Assembly (NCBI GenBank): GCA_024347015.1
Contig: AP024889.1
Span: forward strand, 2,356,001-2,420,000
Origin: Vibrio pectenicida
GTDB taxonomy: Bacteria > Pseudomonadota > Gammaproteobacteria > Enterobacterales > Vibrionaceae
Length of the DNA stretch: 64,000 bases
Reading direction: 5' to 3'
Positions 8,970 to 26,325 of the stretch are shown piece after piece; the stretch's first letter is position 1, and the number at the start of each line of letters is the position of its first letter. Under the pieces are notes generated by a model. The model saw only the letters and a list, made by a program, of their open reading frames with translations, had not been told where the DNA came from and ran no database searches. Position numbers and translations under genes: made by a program.

Positions 8970-9510
8970 ATGGATTTAATGGTTTAAATTTGAGTAACTG
9001 GCCTTTTGAACCCGTAATTTTATCCAGCTCTATCAGTTGACGCTCAAGTTTGCTCTTGGAAACATCCGGACCAATAATCACCCTCGTAAAGCCATTCTCA
9101 ACTTTAGCGTGTGCTTGATAGCCTCTCTTTTGCAGATCTTTAACCACATTTTCAGCATTTTCAGCATTTTTCAATGCCATCAACTGAATGATCCAAGCAC
9201 TATCTATGTACTCATTTTTTTCAGGCTCATCCTTTATTTTCACTGATAGCTGAATATTATCCGCAGCCAGTGATGGTTGAGACTCTTGTGCCAACTCAAC
9301 AGGTGTCTCTGGTAAATTTGCAGAATCATCGATAGGCTCTCTAACCTCAAAGCTTTCTACTGCACTATCAAGCTCAGGCTTCATAGGAATGCTAGCGACA
9401 TTCTCTTTATAATGCGTTTTTTTTCCATCAAGGACATCAGGTAATACGATAACTCCAATGGCAACCAAAATAATGGTCCCCATTAAACGCTTTTGAAACT
9501 TACTGGCCAT
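8968..9510 (-). CDS. dedD: SPOR-domain cell division protein DedD
   Basis: The 180-residue protein has a short cytoplasmic start (MASKFQKRLMG), one membrane segment (about 10-24), an acidic periplasmic linker and a C-terminal SPOR domain. The SPOR domain begins at about 105 (WIIQLMALKNAENAENVV) and ends in FTRVIIGPDVSKSKLERQL. SPOR domains bind denuded peptidoglycan at the septum. DedD supports FtsN in septation. The gene abuts folC with no gap; its ribosome site lies inside the end of folC. Confidence 0.92.
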   Translation of the reverse strand: MASKFQKRLMGTIILVAIGVIVLPDVLDGKKTHYKENVASIPMKPELDSAVESFEVREPIDDSANLPETPVELAQESQPSLAADNIQLSVKIKDEPEKNEYIDSAWIIQLMALKNAENAENVVKDLQKRGYQAHAKVENGFTRVIIGPDVSKSKLERQLIELDKITGSKGQLLKFKPLNP

Positions 9511-10776
9511 TTATTCTCCTCGGCTCTGCCAATAATCAAGTACTTCACCAACCGTGTGAAACGACCCTACAACTAAAATAACGTCATTATCTTTTGCTTC
9601 GTTCATCGCAGCCTTTAAAGCATCGATAGGCGTCGAAAAACTCATAGTATTATCGGGTAGAAATTGAGACAACTCATTTGCTTGAGCGGCTCTTGGGCCT
9701 TTTAATGAAGCAGGATACCAATAGTTCGCAGTAATAGATATTACATCCAATGTAGCTTTGATATCCTTATCATGCAGCATAGCTACAACGATATGGACTT
9801 CTTTACCATGATATTTTTGCTGAGTTTGCTCAACAAGGTAGCCTGCAGAATGGGGGTTATGGGCAACATCAAGAATCACTGTAGGCTCATTGTGAATAAC
9901 TTGCATTCTTCCAGGGAGCTGGGCAGCTTCCAAACCGTTAACTATATTAACATCGGATATATCCAAGTTAGCAGTTGCTAACGCCATCAGAGCTGTTGCA
10001 GCGTTTTGGAGCGGTAATACAGGTATAGGAAGCTGCTCTAAACGGTATGGCCCATGGCTCCAACACCAACTATTTTCGTCTATCGCTTGGTAATCATACT
10101 GAATACCAACCTGATACAACTCAGCCCCTATGTCATCTGCATGAGCAGCCACTGTAGATGGAGCCTTTGGCTGGCCACAGATAGCAGGTCTATTAGCTCG
10201 ATAAATGCCCGCTTTCTCAAAACCAATAACTTCAATATCGTCGCCAAGCCAATCGACATGATCGATTGCTAAGCTAGTGATGACTGACACGTCATGATCA
10301 ACAATATTGGTCGCATCCAATCGGCCACCTAATCCAACTTCAAGTAAGACAATATCAACACTTTCGGTTTGAAACAGACGCAAAGCTGCCAATGTCCCAA
10401 ACTCAAAGAAGCTTAGACTGATATCGCTACGCTTTTGTTCAATGTAGTCAAATGCTTGAGTATGCTTTTCATCGGCTAGCTCCTTACCGTTGATTCGAAC
10501 TCGTTCATTATAACGAATAAGATGTGGAGAGCTGTATACACCGACAGAATGGCCAGCATCGAGGAGAATAGCTTCCATTAAAGCACATGTTGAACCTTTC
10601 CCATTAGTGCCTGCTACAGTGATGATAGTCGGAGCGGGCTTAGTGAGGTTTGCCATTTCAGCTACAGCTTTAACTCGCTCGAGGCCAAGGTCAATGTTCG
10701 AAGTATGGATATTTGCTAAATAATCAAGCCACATCGTTATCGAAGATGTGGCTTGGAGAGTCTGGGTTTGATTCAT
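9511..10776 (-). CDS. folC: Bifunctional folylpolyglutamate / dihydrofolate synthase
   Basis: The 421-residue Mur-ligase-like enzyme has P-loop VAGTNGKGST (about 54-63), followed by SVGVYSSPHLIRYNERVRING, the folate-binding region typical of FolC. It adds glutamate to dihydropteroate and to folates in the cytoplasm. It sits between accD and dedD, the order found in E. coli. Confidence 0.95.
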   Translation of the reverse strand: MNQTQTLQATSSITMWLDYLANIHTSNIDLGLERVKAVAEMANLTKPAPTIITVAGTNGKGSTCALMEAILLDAGHSVGVYSSPHLIRYNERVRINGKELADEKHTQAFDYIEQKRSDISLSFFEFGTLAALRLFQTESVDIVLLEVGLGGRLDATNIVDHDVSVITSLAIDHVDWLGDDIEVIGFEKAGIYRANRPAICGQPKAPSTVAAHADDIGAELYQVGIQYDYQAIDENSWCWSHGPYRLEQLPIPVLPLQNAATALMALATANLDISDVNIVNGLEAAQLPGRMQVIHNEPTVILDVAHNPHSAGYLVEQTQQKYHGKEVHIVVAMLHDKDIKATLDVISITANYWYPASLKGPRAAQANELSQFLPDNTMSFSTPIDALKAAMNEAKDNDVILVVGSFHTVGEVLDYWQSRGE

Positions 10777-10819
10777 CTAACTTTAACCAAATAAATGTGG
10801 TTGTTTGTTAGTTATTACT

Positions 10820-11746
10820 TTACCCTTTTTCATCCGCTTCTGGTACAGAATAAGCGGCTTCATTTTGTGAATTAGTTATAGGAACGACCAGAGGTGAAGG
10901 TTTATTAGTCATTTTTGCTATCAAACTTCCTACACGTTGACGCATCTCCCTACGATCTACAATCATATCAATAGCACCATGATCGAGTAAAAATTCGCTA
11001 CGTTGGAAGCCTTCGGGTAGGTCCTCTCGTACTGTCTGTTCAATAACACGTCGGCCAGCAAAGCCTATTAGAGCTTTAGGCTCACCAATATTGACATCTC
11101 CCAGCATTGCCAAACTTGCCGAAACACCGCCCATAGTTGGATCTGTCATCACAGAGACAAATGGTAAACCATGCTTAGATAATCGCTCAAGTGCTGCACT
11201 GGTTTTGGCCATTTGCATCAGAGACATTAAAGCCTCCTGCATACGGGCTCCTCCGCTGGCAGAAAAACACACTAAACCACACTTATTTTCAATCGCTGCT
11301 TCGACAGCACGAACGAAGCGGGCTCCAACAACAGATCCCATCGAGCCTCCCATAAAGGAAAACTCAAATGCACACGCTACGATCGGCAAGCCAAGTAGCT
11401 CACCTTTCATAACAACCAGTGCATCTTTCTCTCCACTGTTCTTTTGCGCAGCCGAAATGCGATCTTTATATTTTTTCGAATCTTTAAATTTGAGTTTATC
11501 TTGCGGCTCTAACTCATCAGCCAATTCAACTCTATCATTCTGATCCAGAAAAGTTTCCAAACGACGTCGCGCTGACATACGCATATGATGGTCACATTTT
11601 GGACATACTTCTAAGTTACGCTCTAGTTCAGCATGATAAAGTACCTGTTCACATGATGTACACTTAGTCCATACACCTTCAGGGATAGATGCTTTACGAG
11701 AGCTAACAATGTTGCTTTTTTCTAAAATTTTTTCAAGCCAACTCAT
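10820..11746 (-). CDS. accD: Acetyl-CoA carboxylase carboxyltransferase beta subunit
   Basis: The 308-residue subunit starts at [11 protein letters not shown]. The four-cysteine zinc ribbon is C29, C32, C48 and C51 (CTSC...CPKC). The crotonase-fold body has [15 protein letters not shown] and [20 protein letters not shown]. With AccA it transfers carboxyl from biotin to acetyl-CoA, the first step of fatty acid synthesis. The frame extends 30 codons upstream, but this start fits family length and has an AAGG ribosome site. Confidence 0.95.
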   Translation of the reverse strand: MSWLEKILEKSNIVSSRKASIPEGVWTKCTSCEQVLYHAELERNLEVCPKCDHHMRMSARRRLETFLDQNDRVELADELEPQDKLKFKDSKKYKDRISAAQKNSGEKDALVVMKGELLGLPIVACAFEFSFMGGSMGSVVGARFVRAVEAAIENKCGLVCFSASGGARMQEALMSLMQMAKTSAALERLSKHGLPFVSVMTDPTMGGVSASLAMLGDVNIGEPKALIGFAGRRVIEQTVREDLPEGFQRSEFLLDHGAIDMIVDRREMRQRVGSLIAKMTNKPSPLVVPITNSQNEAAYSVPEADEKG

Positions 11747-11922
11747 GGAAGACCTTTTCTCTAACTGTCCTTTCGCTATATGCGAAGGACAAAAATTCTC
11801 AATATACGCGAGAGGATTAAAGCATATAAAATGCAAAGTGTAGACAAAAAACTGGTTGTACCTATTTGCTACACCACCCTCCGAGCCCTAAAGAACTGAT
11901 TAGTTCGACAATATTTCACCGT

Positions 11923-12717
11923 TTAGTTCAAGTTATCCGGCAAAAATAGCGGCCCAATGGACCCTTGGGGTAATTCAAATTGTTCTGAATAGTCTACATT
12001 AACGAGGTAAAGCCCACCTGCTTTTGCTGTCGCACCTGCAAGTTTACGGTCCTTAGCTTGTAACAAACAACCTATCCATTCGGGAAGCTGTTCACCTCGC
12101 CCAACACAAATCAAGCTACCGACAATATTGCGTACCATATGGTGCACGAATGCGTTAGCTTTGATATCAATCACAACATATTGACCATGGCGCGTTACAT
12201 TAAGATGCATAACATTTCGCCAAGGGCTGCGTGACTGACAGTGTACAGCACGAAAAGAAGTAAAATCATTTTCACCTAGTAAATACTGACCAGCCATATG
12301 CATTTTAGCCACATCAAGTTCACCATGATAGTGGCTCACGCCTGAATATAGAATTCCTGGCCGTAAAGCACTGTTAAAAATTATGTATCGGTATCTACGA
12401 GCAGTAGCCGAGAATCGAGCATGAAACTCATCAGAAACCTCTTTAGCCCACCTTACGCAAATATCACTAGGAAGATTAGCGTTAACCCCCATAGTCCAAG
12501 CCACTATTTTCCTATTCGCTTCGGTATCGAAATGGACCACTTGACCAGTACCATGTACACCAGCATCAGTACGACCAGCGCATTGAACCTGAATGGGTTG
12601 ATTGGCGACAACAGTCAAAGCCTTTTCAAGCTTTTCTTGAACACTTTGAACATCTCTCTGCCGCTGCCAACCAAAGTATTGACTACCATTGTATTCAATA
12701 CCTAATGCAATTCTCAT
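11923..12717 (-). CDS. truA: tRNA pseudouridine(38-40) synthase
   Basis: The 264-residue enzyme has [16 protein letters not shown], with catalytic Asp51, and starts with the typical [20 protein letters not shown]. It isomerises uridines 38-40 in the anticodon arm of many tRNAs. It follows fimV at a gap of about 70 bases and precedes accD, as in other Vibrionaceae. Confidence 0.96.
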   Translation of the reverse strand: MRIALGIEYNGSQYFGWQRQRDVQSVQEKLEKALTVVANQPIQVQCAGRTDAGVHGTGQVVHFDTEANRKIVAWTMGVNANLPSDICVRWAKEVSDEFHARFSATARRYRYIIFNSALRPGILYSGVSHYHGELDVAKMHMAGQYLLGENDFTSFRAVHCQSRSPWRNVMHLNVTRHGQYVVIDIKANAFVHHMVRNIVGSLICVGRGEQLPEWIGCLLQAKDRKLAGATAKAGGLYLVNVDYSEQFELPQGSIGPLFLPDNLN

Positions 12718-12786
12718 TGGACTACTCTCTTCGAAAGTTGACCGAGAAGTATATACATTTTAGCGCAAAATGGTAAGGACTTAGTG

Positions 12787-19239
<6,453 letters not shown>

Positions 19240-19392
19240 AGAAGGCTCAGTTATGTGCTCTATAAATTTTACTGTAATGATCTGTTAAATATATCGGATA
19301 AACACGCTAAAACTATAGGCGCATAGATAAAAAATGTGTTGCTGCCGCCATATTCGTATCAATATCTAGCTAATTTTGTAAATTCGATTAAA

Positions 19393-19418
19393 AAAGCCTC
19401 ACGTAAACGTCAGGCTTT
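19393..19418 (-). terminator. Terminator downstream of asd
   Basis: On the minus strand AAAGCCT pairs with AGGCTTT, with an inner ACGT/ACGT pairing, and a run of T residues follows. It lies between the asd stop codon and fimV, separating the two transcription units. Confidence 0.82.
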
Positions 19419-19465
19419 ACTAGTGAAATTAATCTGATTAACCAAACGGAATGAAACCTAGTCTA

Positions 19466-20479
19466 CTAATAATAATCACGAACCAAGACTTCGGCTATTT
19501 GAACAGCGTTAGTAGCCGCCCCTTTGCGTACATTGTCTGCCACCATCCATAAGTTGATCCCACTGTGGTGACTGATATCGTTACGAATGCGTCCCACCAT
19601 CACATGGTCTTTACCACCAGCATCACGAACCTGTGTAGGAAAATCTTCACCATGAAAAACTTCCACACTTTCAGTTTGTTCAAGTAGATTTATAACGTCC
19701 TGAGCATCTATTGGCGCGCGAGTTTCAATATGTACAGCTTCAGCATGGCCATAAAATACTGGTACACGTACACAAGTCGGATTGATCATGATAGAGGAAT
19801 CATTAAAAATTTTCTGCGTCTCCCATACCATTTTCATTTCCTCTTTGGTGTAACCATTATCCATGTATGAATCTATTTGAGGAAGACAGTTGAACGCAAT
19901 TTGCTGTGAAAACTGCTCATTTTCTGCAGGTAATCCATTGAGTAATGCTGCTGTTTGACCTGCAAGCTCATCGACGCCCGGCTTGCCAGCTCCCGAAACT
20001 GACTGATACGTCGCAACGTTGATACGATCTATACCAACTGCATCATGAATTGGCTTTAAGGCGACAAGCATTTGAATAGTCGAACAATTAGGGTTCGCGA
20101 TAATATTACGATTACGAAATTCAGCAATAGCTTCAGGGTTAACTTCAGGTATTACTAAAGGGATATCATAGTCATATCGGAAGTTAGAGGTATTATCAAT
20201 AACAATAACCCCCTCATCAGCTGCAATTGGAGCCCACTTGGCAGAAAGTTCACCACCAGCGGAAAACAAACCAATATGAACCTGAGACCAATCAAAATTG
20301 TCAACATTTTCCACTTTTACCGTCTTTCCGTTAAAGCGGTAAGTTTTTCCTTCACTTCGCTCACTTGCTAAAAGGAAAATATCACCAACAGGAAACTTTC
20401 GCTCCTGAAGAACTTCCAAAATCGTTTCACCTACCGCACCAGTAGCGCCTAAAACGGCAACATTATATTGTTGACTCAT
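19466..20479 (-). CDS. asd: Aspartate-semialdehyde dehydrogenase
   Basis: The 337-residue protein has the NADP-binding GATGAVGETIL (about 11-21) and the catalytic cysteine C132 in ANPNCSTIQM, plus SVSGAGKPGVDEL. It reduces aspartyl phosphate to aspartate semialdehyde for lysine, threonine, methionine and peptidoglycan precursors. The position after pdxB is that of E. coli usg, a paralogue. Because the catalytic cysteine is kept, an active dehydrogenase is the better call. Its start overlaps the pdxB stop codon by one base. Confidence 0.9.
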   Translation of the reverse strand: MSQQYNVAVLGATGAVGETILEVLQERKFPVGDIFLLASERSEGKTYRFNGKTVKVENVDNFDWSQVHIGLFSAGGELSAKWAPIAADEGVIVIDNTSNFRYDYDIPLVIPEVNPEAIAEFRNRNIIANPNCSTIQMLVALKPIHDAVGIDRINVATYQSVSGAGKPGVDELAGQTAALLNGLPAENEQFSQQIAFNCLPQIDSYMDNGYTKEEMKMVWETQKIFNDSSIMINPTCVRVPVFYGHAEAVHIETRAPIDAQDVINLLEQTESVEVFHGEDFPTQVRDAGGKDHVMVGRIRNDISHHSGINLWMVADNVRKGAATNAVQIAEVLVRDYY

Positions 20480-21609
20480 TAACTTACCTCAATTTGAAAA
20501 CCTAATTTTGCTAGTGGCCGAAGATTTGTTTCTATATTGCCTCGTAGCGTCAGTGCACTGTATTCTCTGCGATCCCAATAGTTTTTACGCATCCTATCAA
20601 AAGCGCCATTATTACCAATCTCACGCCGAAACAAGGAGTCATCTTTGCGTACATCGTAGATAAGCTGCGTCAAGTTATGCAAGGTTGTTTCATCCCATGC
20701 CCTCTGCAATACTAATTCTGGTACTGGGGCTTTAGGTAACAACTCATTCTCATGCGCACGTAAATTATTATTCAAGTACTCACAATAGCGGTTAAAAATC
20801 ATTGTGGTGCCACGCGCCTTGCCCTCAAGGCCATATCCTGCAATATGAGGAGTAGCAAATGCTAGCAAAGGCAGAAGGTCCATATCAACCTCTGGCTCAA
20901 ATTCAAACACATCAAGGGCCGCAATAAAACCATCTTGCTTGTATAAGCGAGTTTTTAGAGCAGCATTGTCGATCACAGCTCCCCTAGCTGCATTAATCAA
21001 AATTTGATCAGCTCGTAACTTATCCAAAACATCTTGATTGAAGAGGTGGTGAGTGGGGTGATCACCATCACGAACAATTGGAGTATGGATACTAATTATA
21101 TCAGCTTGTTCAAGTAGCAAGTTCAAAGAAGTAAAAGTACGAGAATCACCGGCACCTTCTTTAAGGGGATCGTTTATAATAACTTCAACCCCTATGCCTT
21201 CTAAACACTGCTGTAAATAACTACCAACTTGACCAGCTCCAATGATACCAATCGTTTTGTCAAAAATAGAGAAACCATGCTGCTGCGCTAGTACCATAAT
21301 TACACTAACAACATATTCAGCAACACCCACCTTGTTACACCCCGGTGCAGCTGTAAAGAAAATACCTTTTTCTTTTAATAGAACCTTATCAATGTGATCC
21401 ATACCTGCTGTTGCGGTACCAACAAATCGAAGTTTATTCGCCTTAGCTAATAGAGTTTCATTTACTCTCGTCACGGAACGGATCATTAGCGCATCAATAT
21501 CAACTAGGTCATCTGCAATTAGTGTACGACCCGGCTTTAAAATAACTTCCCCTATTTGACTGAACAACTGCTCAGCATAAGGCATATTTTCATCTATTAG
21601 TATTTTCAT
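20479..21609 (-). CDS. pdxB: Erythronate-4-phosphate dehydrogenase
   Basis: The 376-residue D-2-hydroxyacid dehydrogenase has the NAD-binding [12 protein letters not shown] (about 123-134) and the arginine motif [11 protein letters not shown]. The PdxB-specific C-terminal dimerisation region (about 285-376) is present. It catalyses the second step of the DXP-dependent pyridoxal phosphate pathway. It is translationally coupled to asd downstream. Confidence 0.95.
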   Translation of the reverse strand: MKILIDENMPYAEQLFSQIGEVILKPGRTLIADDLVDIDALMIRSVTRVNETLLAKANKLRFVGTATAGMDHIDKVLLKEKGIFFTAAPGCNKVGVAEYVVSVIMVLAQQHGFSIFDKTIGIIGAGQVGSYLQQCLEGIGVEVIINDPLKEGAGDSRTFTSLNLLLEQADIISIHTPIVRDGDHPTHHLFNQDVLDKLRADQILINAARGAVIDNAALKTRLYKQDGFIAALDVFEFEPEVDMDLLPLLAFATPHIAGYGLEGKARGTTMIFNRYCEYLNNNLRAHENELLPKAPVPELVLQRAWDETTLHNLTQLIYDVRKDDSLFRREIGNNGAFDRMRKNYWDRREYSALTLRGNIETNLRPLAKLGFQIEVS

Positions 21610-21721
21610 AGGTTAACAAAATGACTTTTAAAAAATGATATTATTGTGCAAAAAAGCATTGAGCCTGTCGAGTATTAGCTAAATCTCAATAAAGCAAAAC
21701 TAACCACTGTTGCAAAGAAAA

Positions 21722-21741
21722 TGCCCAACATAAGCTGGGCA
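21722..21741 (-). terminator. Probable terminator downstream of fabB
   Basis: TGCCCA pairs with TGGGCA across an 8-base loop, and on the minus strand ATTTTCTTT follows. The stem is short, so it is a moderate call. It lies 46 bases past the fabB stop codon. Confidence 0.55.
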
Positions 21742-21786
21742 CAATAGCAAAAATCAGTATATCTACAAGGTCTCACGACCTTGACA

Positions 21787-22998
21787 TTAAGCTTGGTACT
21801 TTTTGATCACTAGAGTCGCATTTGTTCCCCCGAAACCAAAACTGTTTGACATTACTGTTGTCAACTCGGCTTCGCGCACATCTGTTACTATGTCAAGACC
21901 TTGTGCCGCTTCATCTAGGTTTTCAATATTAATACTCGGTGCGATAAAATTGTTATCTAGCATTAAAGTTGAGTAGATGGCCTCATGAACACCCGCAGCA
22001 CCCAAAGCATGACCTGTCATTGCTTTAGTTGCAGATATCGCAGGGCTATCATTGCCAAATAGCTCTTGGATTGCTCCAAGTTCCTTAACATCACCCACAG
22101 GCGTAGAAGTACCATGGGTATTGACATAATCCACTCTATCAACATTTTGCATAGCCATCTTCATACAACGAACTGCTCCTTCACCTGAAGGAGCAACCAT
22201 ATCATAACCATCAGAAGTCGCACCATAACCCACGATCTCGCCATAGATTTTCGCACCTCGAGCCAAAGCATGATCCAATTCTTCAACAACCAGCATACCG
22301 CCACCGCCAGAAATAATAAAACCATCACGGTCAGCATCGTAAGTACGTGATGCTTTTTCTGGAGTTTCATTATATTTAGTTGATAGTGCGCCCATAGCAT
22401 CAAACATCATAGTCTGTGACCAATCTAGCTCTTCACCACCACCCGCAAATACAATATCTTGTTTACCAAGTTGGATAAGCTCCATTGCATGCCCGATACA
22501 ATGAGCAGAAGTTGCACAAGCAGAACTCATAGAGTAATTAACACCGCGAATCTTAAATGGTGTTGCAAGACAAGCTGAAACCGTGGATGACATGGTGCGT
22601 GGTACCATGTAAGGACCGACACGCTTGACACCTTTCGCTCTCATAGTGTCAACGGCCAAAGCTTGATTCAATGCAGAAGCTCCACCAGAACCGGCAACGA
22701 TACCCGTACGGTCATTAGACACCTGCTCATCAGTTAAGCCTGCATCTTGTATTGCTTGCTGCATCGATAGGTATGCATATGCAGCCGCATCACCCATAAA
22801 GCGCATCTGTTTACGGTCGATATACTCTGCTGGGTTGATTTTTAAATCACCCCAGACCTGTGAGCGTAGACCTTGTTCTTTGAACTGCTCAGAGGCAGTA
22901 ATTCCAGATTTACCCGCTTTAAGAGACACTAAAACTTCTTCGACGTTGTTACCGATACTTGAAACAATACCCATACCGGTGATTACGACTCGTTTCAT
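21787..22998 (-). CDS. fabB: Beta-ketoacyl-ACP synthase I
   Basis: The 403-residue condensing enzyme has the Cys-His-His triad: C161 in [12 protein letters not shown] in [12 protein letters not shown] (about 297) and H in TGHALGAAG (about 332). It elongates acyl-ACP, including the unsaturated branch, in fatty acid synthesis. The start at [10 protein letters not shown] is chosen because it fits family length and has AGGAA 8 bases upstream; the frame stays open 7 codons further. It is divergent from mnmC, as in E. coli. Confidence 0.95.
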   Translation of the reverse strand: MKRVVITGMGIVSSIGNNVEEVLVSLKAGKSGITASEQFKEQGLRSQVWGDLKINPAEYIDRKQMRFMGDAAAYAYLSMQQAIQDAGLTDEQVSNDRTGIVAGSGGASALNQALAVDTMRAKGVKRVGPYMVPRTMSSTVSACLATPFKIRGVNYSMSSACATSAHCIGHAMELIQLGKQDIVFAGGGEELDWSQTMMFDAMGALSTKYNETPEKASRTYDADRDGFIISGGGGMLVVEELDHALARGAKIYGEIVGYGATSDGYDMVAPSGEGAVRCMKMAMQNVDRVDYVNTHGTSTPVGDVKELGAIQELFGNDSPAISATKAMTGHALGAAGVHEAIYSTLMLDNNFIAPSINIENLDEAAQGLDIVTDVREAELTTVMSNSFGFGGTNATLVIKKYQA

Positions 22999-23126
22999 TA
23001 TGACATTCCTATAATTCAAAAATCAGCTAGATAATAACTAAGTTGTTCATGAAAAGTGGTCAGCTTTCCCTGAAAACCGTACAATCGATATAAGTTTATT
23101 GTAATCATCACAAAAATTCACACATT

Positions 23127-25145
23127 ATGACCTCAATTACCAATGCTCAATTGGGCTGGAACGCTGTTGGCACCCCGGTATCAAACCAGTTCGACGATGT
23201 ATATTTCTCCAACGTTAATGGTCTTGAAGAGACACGCTACGTTTTTCTCCAACAAAATAATCTACCCCAAAGGTGGCAAGATTATGACCAGCGCCGTTTT
23301 GTGATAGGAGAAACAGGCTTTGGTACAGGTTTAAACTTCCTTGCCGTTTGGCAATGGTTTGAACAATTTAGAAGTCAAAACCCAAATGCGCTACTAAAAG
23401 AACTGCATTTTGTGAGTTTTGAAAAATACCCTCTTAGCAAAGAAGACTTGATCAAAGCTCATGCGGCTTGGCCAGAACTAGAGCAATATACTCGACAACT
23501 ACAACAGCATTATCCCACAGCTGTCCCAGAATGCCACCGTATTATTCTTGCCGATGGCGCGATTACGCTTGATCTATGGTTTGGCGATATAAAAGATTGT
23601 ATGCCCAAGGTCCCCGTCAATGAAAGCGGAATAATTGATGCGTGGTTCTTAGACGGTTTTGCACCAAGCAAAAACCCCGAAATGTGGAGTCAAACACTAT
23701 TTGATGGCATGGCGAAACTAGCCAAGCAAGACTGCACATGCGCCACTTTCACCGCTGCTGGTTTTGTAAGGCGAGGGCTAATAGAAACTGGGTTTACAAT
23801 GAAAAAAGTAAAAGGCTTTGGCACCAAACGAGATATGATAGCTGGTTATATGGCACATAAAAAGCCATACACGAACTATAAGCCTTGGTTTCAACGTAGC
23901 CAAAGTAACTCTACCCAATCCATTGCAATTATTGGCGGAGGAATTGCCAGTGCTACACTGGCAAAGACACTCGTTCGTAGAGGACAAAAGGTCACTTTAT
24001 ATTGCCAGGATTCAAAACCAGCTCAAGGCGCATCTGGTAATCGCCAAGGTGCTTTATACCCTTTACTTAATGGCTCACACACAGGTGTTTCAAGAGTATT
24101 CGCACCAGCCTTTCTATTTGCTCGTCAATTCATAGAGCAAATTGCACAATCTGTATCTTTTGATCATAGCTGGTGCGGTGTCACTCAATTAATGTGGAAC
24201 GAAAAATCACGAGCTAAGCTAGAACGAATGCTCAGTGCCAATTTCACTCCTGATCTCGTACAATATCGCAATTCCAAACAAACAGATGAAAACGTTGGAT
24301 TACCTGTCGAAGTTGATAGCGTTCACTACCCACAAGGTGGCTGGTTATGCCCTGCACAGCTTACACAAGGGCTGATTGAAGAATTATTACAGCATCCAAT
24401 GTTTACAGCTCACTTCAATACAAAAATAAATGATATTGCCATAAATGAGGATAAATTTAGCTGGACTATAAAAAGTAATGAGCAAACATTCGTTCATGAA
24501 ACTGTTGTCGTTGCTAATGGGCACCTATTCGGTGAACTAAAGCAAACTCAATCCATTCCTCTCGGCCAAGTTAAAGGTCAAATCAGCCATGTACCCACAA
24601 CAAATGATTTAAGTCGATTAAAAAACGTTCTTTGTTACGATGGCTATTTAACTCCAGTCAATCTAAACAACGGCCATCACTGCATTGGTGCTAGCTATGA
24701 TAGAGAAAATCTCGACAATATCTTTGACCCTATTGCGCAGCAGGATAATGCTAACAAGTTACGAAAATGTGTTGTGAACCAAAGTTGGCCTCACCAAGTT
24801 GATACCTCAGAAAACCTATCGCGCCAAGGTATTCGTTGTGTCAGCAGAGACCATCTACCCTTCATAGGAAACGTCGGCGATCTAGAGAAAACGAAACTTG
24901 TTTATCGCGATTTAGTAAAGACTAAAGCAATAAACGTTGAGGATGTTCCACACTACACCAACCTCTTCTGCATGCTTGGGCTAGGCTCTCGTGGGTTGAC
25001 CTCTTCTCCTCTATTAGCGGAAACACTCGCATCGCAGATTTGTGGCGATCCTCTTCCTTTGCCAATTGATGTGTTAGAAGAATTGCACCCAAGTCGAATG
25101 TGGGTAAGAAAACTCAGAAAAGGCAAACCAATCAACGATGGGTGA
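23127..25145 (+). CDS. mnmC: Bifunctional tRNA mnm5s2U biosynthesis protein MnmC
   Basis: The 672-residue protein is a fusion. An N-terminal SAM-dependent methyltransferase ([12 protein letters not shown], about 53-64; [16 protein letters not shown]) is followed by a C-terminal FAD-dependent oxidoreductase with [13 protein letters not shown] (about 271-283). It removes the carboxymethyl group and then methylates at wobble position 34 of several tRNAs, acting after MnmE-MnmG. No strong ribosome site is visible before the start codon. Confidence 0.95.
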   Translation: MTSITNAQLGWNAVGTPVSNQFDDVYFSNVNGLEETRYVFLQQNNLPQRWQDYDQRRFVIGETGFGTGLNFLAVWQWFEQFRSQNPNALLKELHFVSFEKYPLSKEDLIKAHAAWPELEQYTRQLQQHYPTAVPECHRIILADGAITLDLWFGDIKDCMPKVPVNESGIIDAWFLDGFAPSKNPEMWSQTLFDGMAKLAKQDCTCATFTAAGFVRRGLIETGFTMKKVKGFGTKRDMIAGYMAHKKPYTNYKPWFQRSQSNSTQSIAIIGGGIASATLAKTLVRRGQKVTLYCQDSKPAQGASGNRQGALYPLLNGSHTGVSRVFAPAFLFARQFIEQIAQSVSFDHSWCGVTQLMWNEKSRAKLERMLSANFTPDLVQYRNSKQTDENVGLPVEVDSVHYPQGGWLCPAQLTQGLIEELLQHPMFTAHFNTKINDIAINEDKFSWTIKSNEQTFVHETVVVANGHLFGELKQTQSIPLGQVKGQISHVPTTNDLSRLKNVLCYDGYLTPVNLNNGHHCIGASYDRENLDNIFDPIAQQDNANKLRKCVVNQSWPHQVDTSENLSRQGIRCVSRDHLPFIGNVGDLEKTKLVYRDLVKTKAINVEDVPHYTNLFCMLGLGSRGLTSSPLLAETLASQICGDPLPLPIDVLEELHPSRMWVRKLRKGKPINDG

Positions 25146-25174
25146 GCATTTTACTGATATATGTACATTATGTG

Positions 25175-25200
25175 TGGGACTCTACTCTTTATGAGTCCCA
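25175..25200. terminator. Hairpin between convergent mnmC and the FMN reductase gene
   Basis: TGGGACTC pairs with GAGTCCCA over a 10-base loop in the gap between two convergent genes. Neither side has a proper T-run, so it is a weak terminator candidate. Confidence 0.35.
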
Positions 25201-25244
25201 ACTAAAGTCAATATCAATAAATGAATATAAGAGTATTTCTAATT

Positions 25245-25769
25245 TCAACTGAGTTTCAAAACCGCAGATTTTAATTCTTCATTCAATGAAGGATTAGTCA
25301 GCTTTTTCAGCCCTAGGTCAAAATTATCGTAGAAGCTGGGAATAGATAGAGATGCTTTTACTTGCGCGCCAAAGTAAGGAGCTGACGCAGTGGCTGCCGC
25401 CAATACGCTCGCAGCACCACCTGGACCTGGAGAAGTAGAAAGGTATACAGCTGGTTTATCAGCAAAAACATTGCGCTCAATACGTGTCGCCCAATCAAAT
25501 AGGTTTTTATAGGCCGCGGTATAAGAACCATTATGCTCCGCAAAAGAAATAACCAGTGCATCAGCTTGAGCAATATCTAAAAGAAATGCCTTCGCCCTAT
25601 CCGCCTGGCCGATTTCTTTTTCCTTATCTTCACTAAACAACGGAACATCATAATCATTAAGGTTTAGCACCTTGACATGCGCACCTTCGATCATATTTGC
25701 AGCGTAGATCGCTAATGTCTTATTAATTGATGTCGAGCTGGTCGATGCTCCAAAAGCGACAATTTTCAT
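25245..25769 (-). CDS. NADPH-dependent FMN reductase-like flavoprotein
   Basis: The 174-residue protein has a flavodoxin-like fold pattern: MKIVAFGASTSSTSINKTLA at the phosphate-binding start and SFAEHNGSYTAAYKNLFDW for the flavin loop. Members are small cytoplasmic flavin or quinone reductases of the NADPH_dep_red family (YieF/ChrR-like); the true substrate is unknown. The ATG used has GAGGAA 7 bases upstream; a TTG two codons earlier is less likely. It stands alone, convergent with mnmC. Confidence 0.85.
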   Translation of the reverse strand: MKIVAFGASTSSTSINKTLAIYAANMIEGAHVKVLNLNDYDVPLFSEDKEKEIGQADRAKAFLLDIAQADALVISFAEHNGSYTAAYKNLFDWATRIERNVFADKPAVYLSTSPGPGGAASVLAAATASAPYFGAQVKASLSIPSFYDNFDLGLKKLTNPSLNEELKSAVLKLS

Positions 25770-25905
25770 AATCAAGTTCCTCGTTGTATTTCACTGTGTG
25801 AGATAAAGAATATCGACAGCCTTCAGATCCAACAAGTATAAAAAGCACAACAGAACATTCAAAAATTTCGAACAAATGACAAACGACTATTTAAATGGCG
25901 ATGTC

Positions 25906-26169
25906 TTAAGAATGATTAACCAACTCGACCCACAGATCGCTGACAATTGTCCGATCTGCGGGTGTTAATTCAGAGCGAGCTTCATCCAAACTTGCTTGTA
26001 CACGCAGTTTCAGCTCCTCCACATCATTAATACCTTCTTCTTCACATGTAGCCGCTGACAAGGATATATGACCACGTAAATAGCCCCCAGCAAATAACTC
26101 GTCATCAGACGCCGTAGAAATGCGTACGTCAATCAGTTCTAGTAGCTGCTCTTCAAATTCAATAATCAT
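25906..26169 (-). CDS. yfcL: YfcL family protein of unknown function
   Basis: The 87-residue acidic protein contains ASDDELFAGGYLRGHISLS, the central motif of the YfcL family (E. coli has ASDDELFASGYLRGHLTL). No function is established. The E. coli yfcL gene sits close to mnmC, epmC and aroC, and the same neighbours are found here. It has no signal peptide or membrane segment. Confidence 0.88.
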   Translation of the reverse strand: MIIEFEEQLLELIDVRISTASDDELFAGGYLRGHISLSAATCEEEGINDVEELKLRVQASLDEARSELTPADRTIVSDLWVELVNHS

Positions 26170-26270
26170 ATTGCACTAATGCCTAATCAGTTTGCTTCTC
26201 AAAAAGAATGACAAGCTTCTCACATTGAGAATTTCAACGCAAACCCTTGCAATTTCAAGGTCTCACATTA

Positions 26271-26286
26271 TGGCACGCTGTGTGCT
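26271..26286 (+). promoter_or_regulatory. Sigma-54-like promoter before the LruC-domain gene
   Basis: TGGCACGCTGTGTGCT fits the -24/-12 pattern (TGGCAC-N5-TTGCW) with one mismatch in the -12 element. The spacing from GG to GC is the required 10 bases. It lies about 40 bases before the start codon at 26326 and reads toward it. No activator site was identified. Confidence 0.5.
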
Positions 26287-26325
26287 TATTAGAGGGTATT
26301 GAGTCAGTTTAGCGAGGAGTTCCCA

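Noticed and set aside
11747..11836. Longer accD with 30 extra N-terminal codons
   Set aside because: Upstream codons do not resemble AccD, and [10 protein letters not shown] is the family's usual start with a ribosome site.
22999..23019. Upstream start for fabB with 7 extra codons
   Set aside because: [10 protein letters not shown] is the conserved start, and AGGAA is placed correctly for it.
23051..23066. FadR-like TGGTC sequence between fabB and mnmC
   Set aside because: Only one half-site (TGGTCAG) fits; the second half is too far from GACCA to call an operator.
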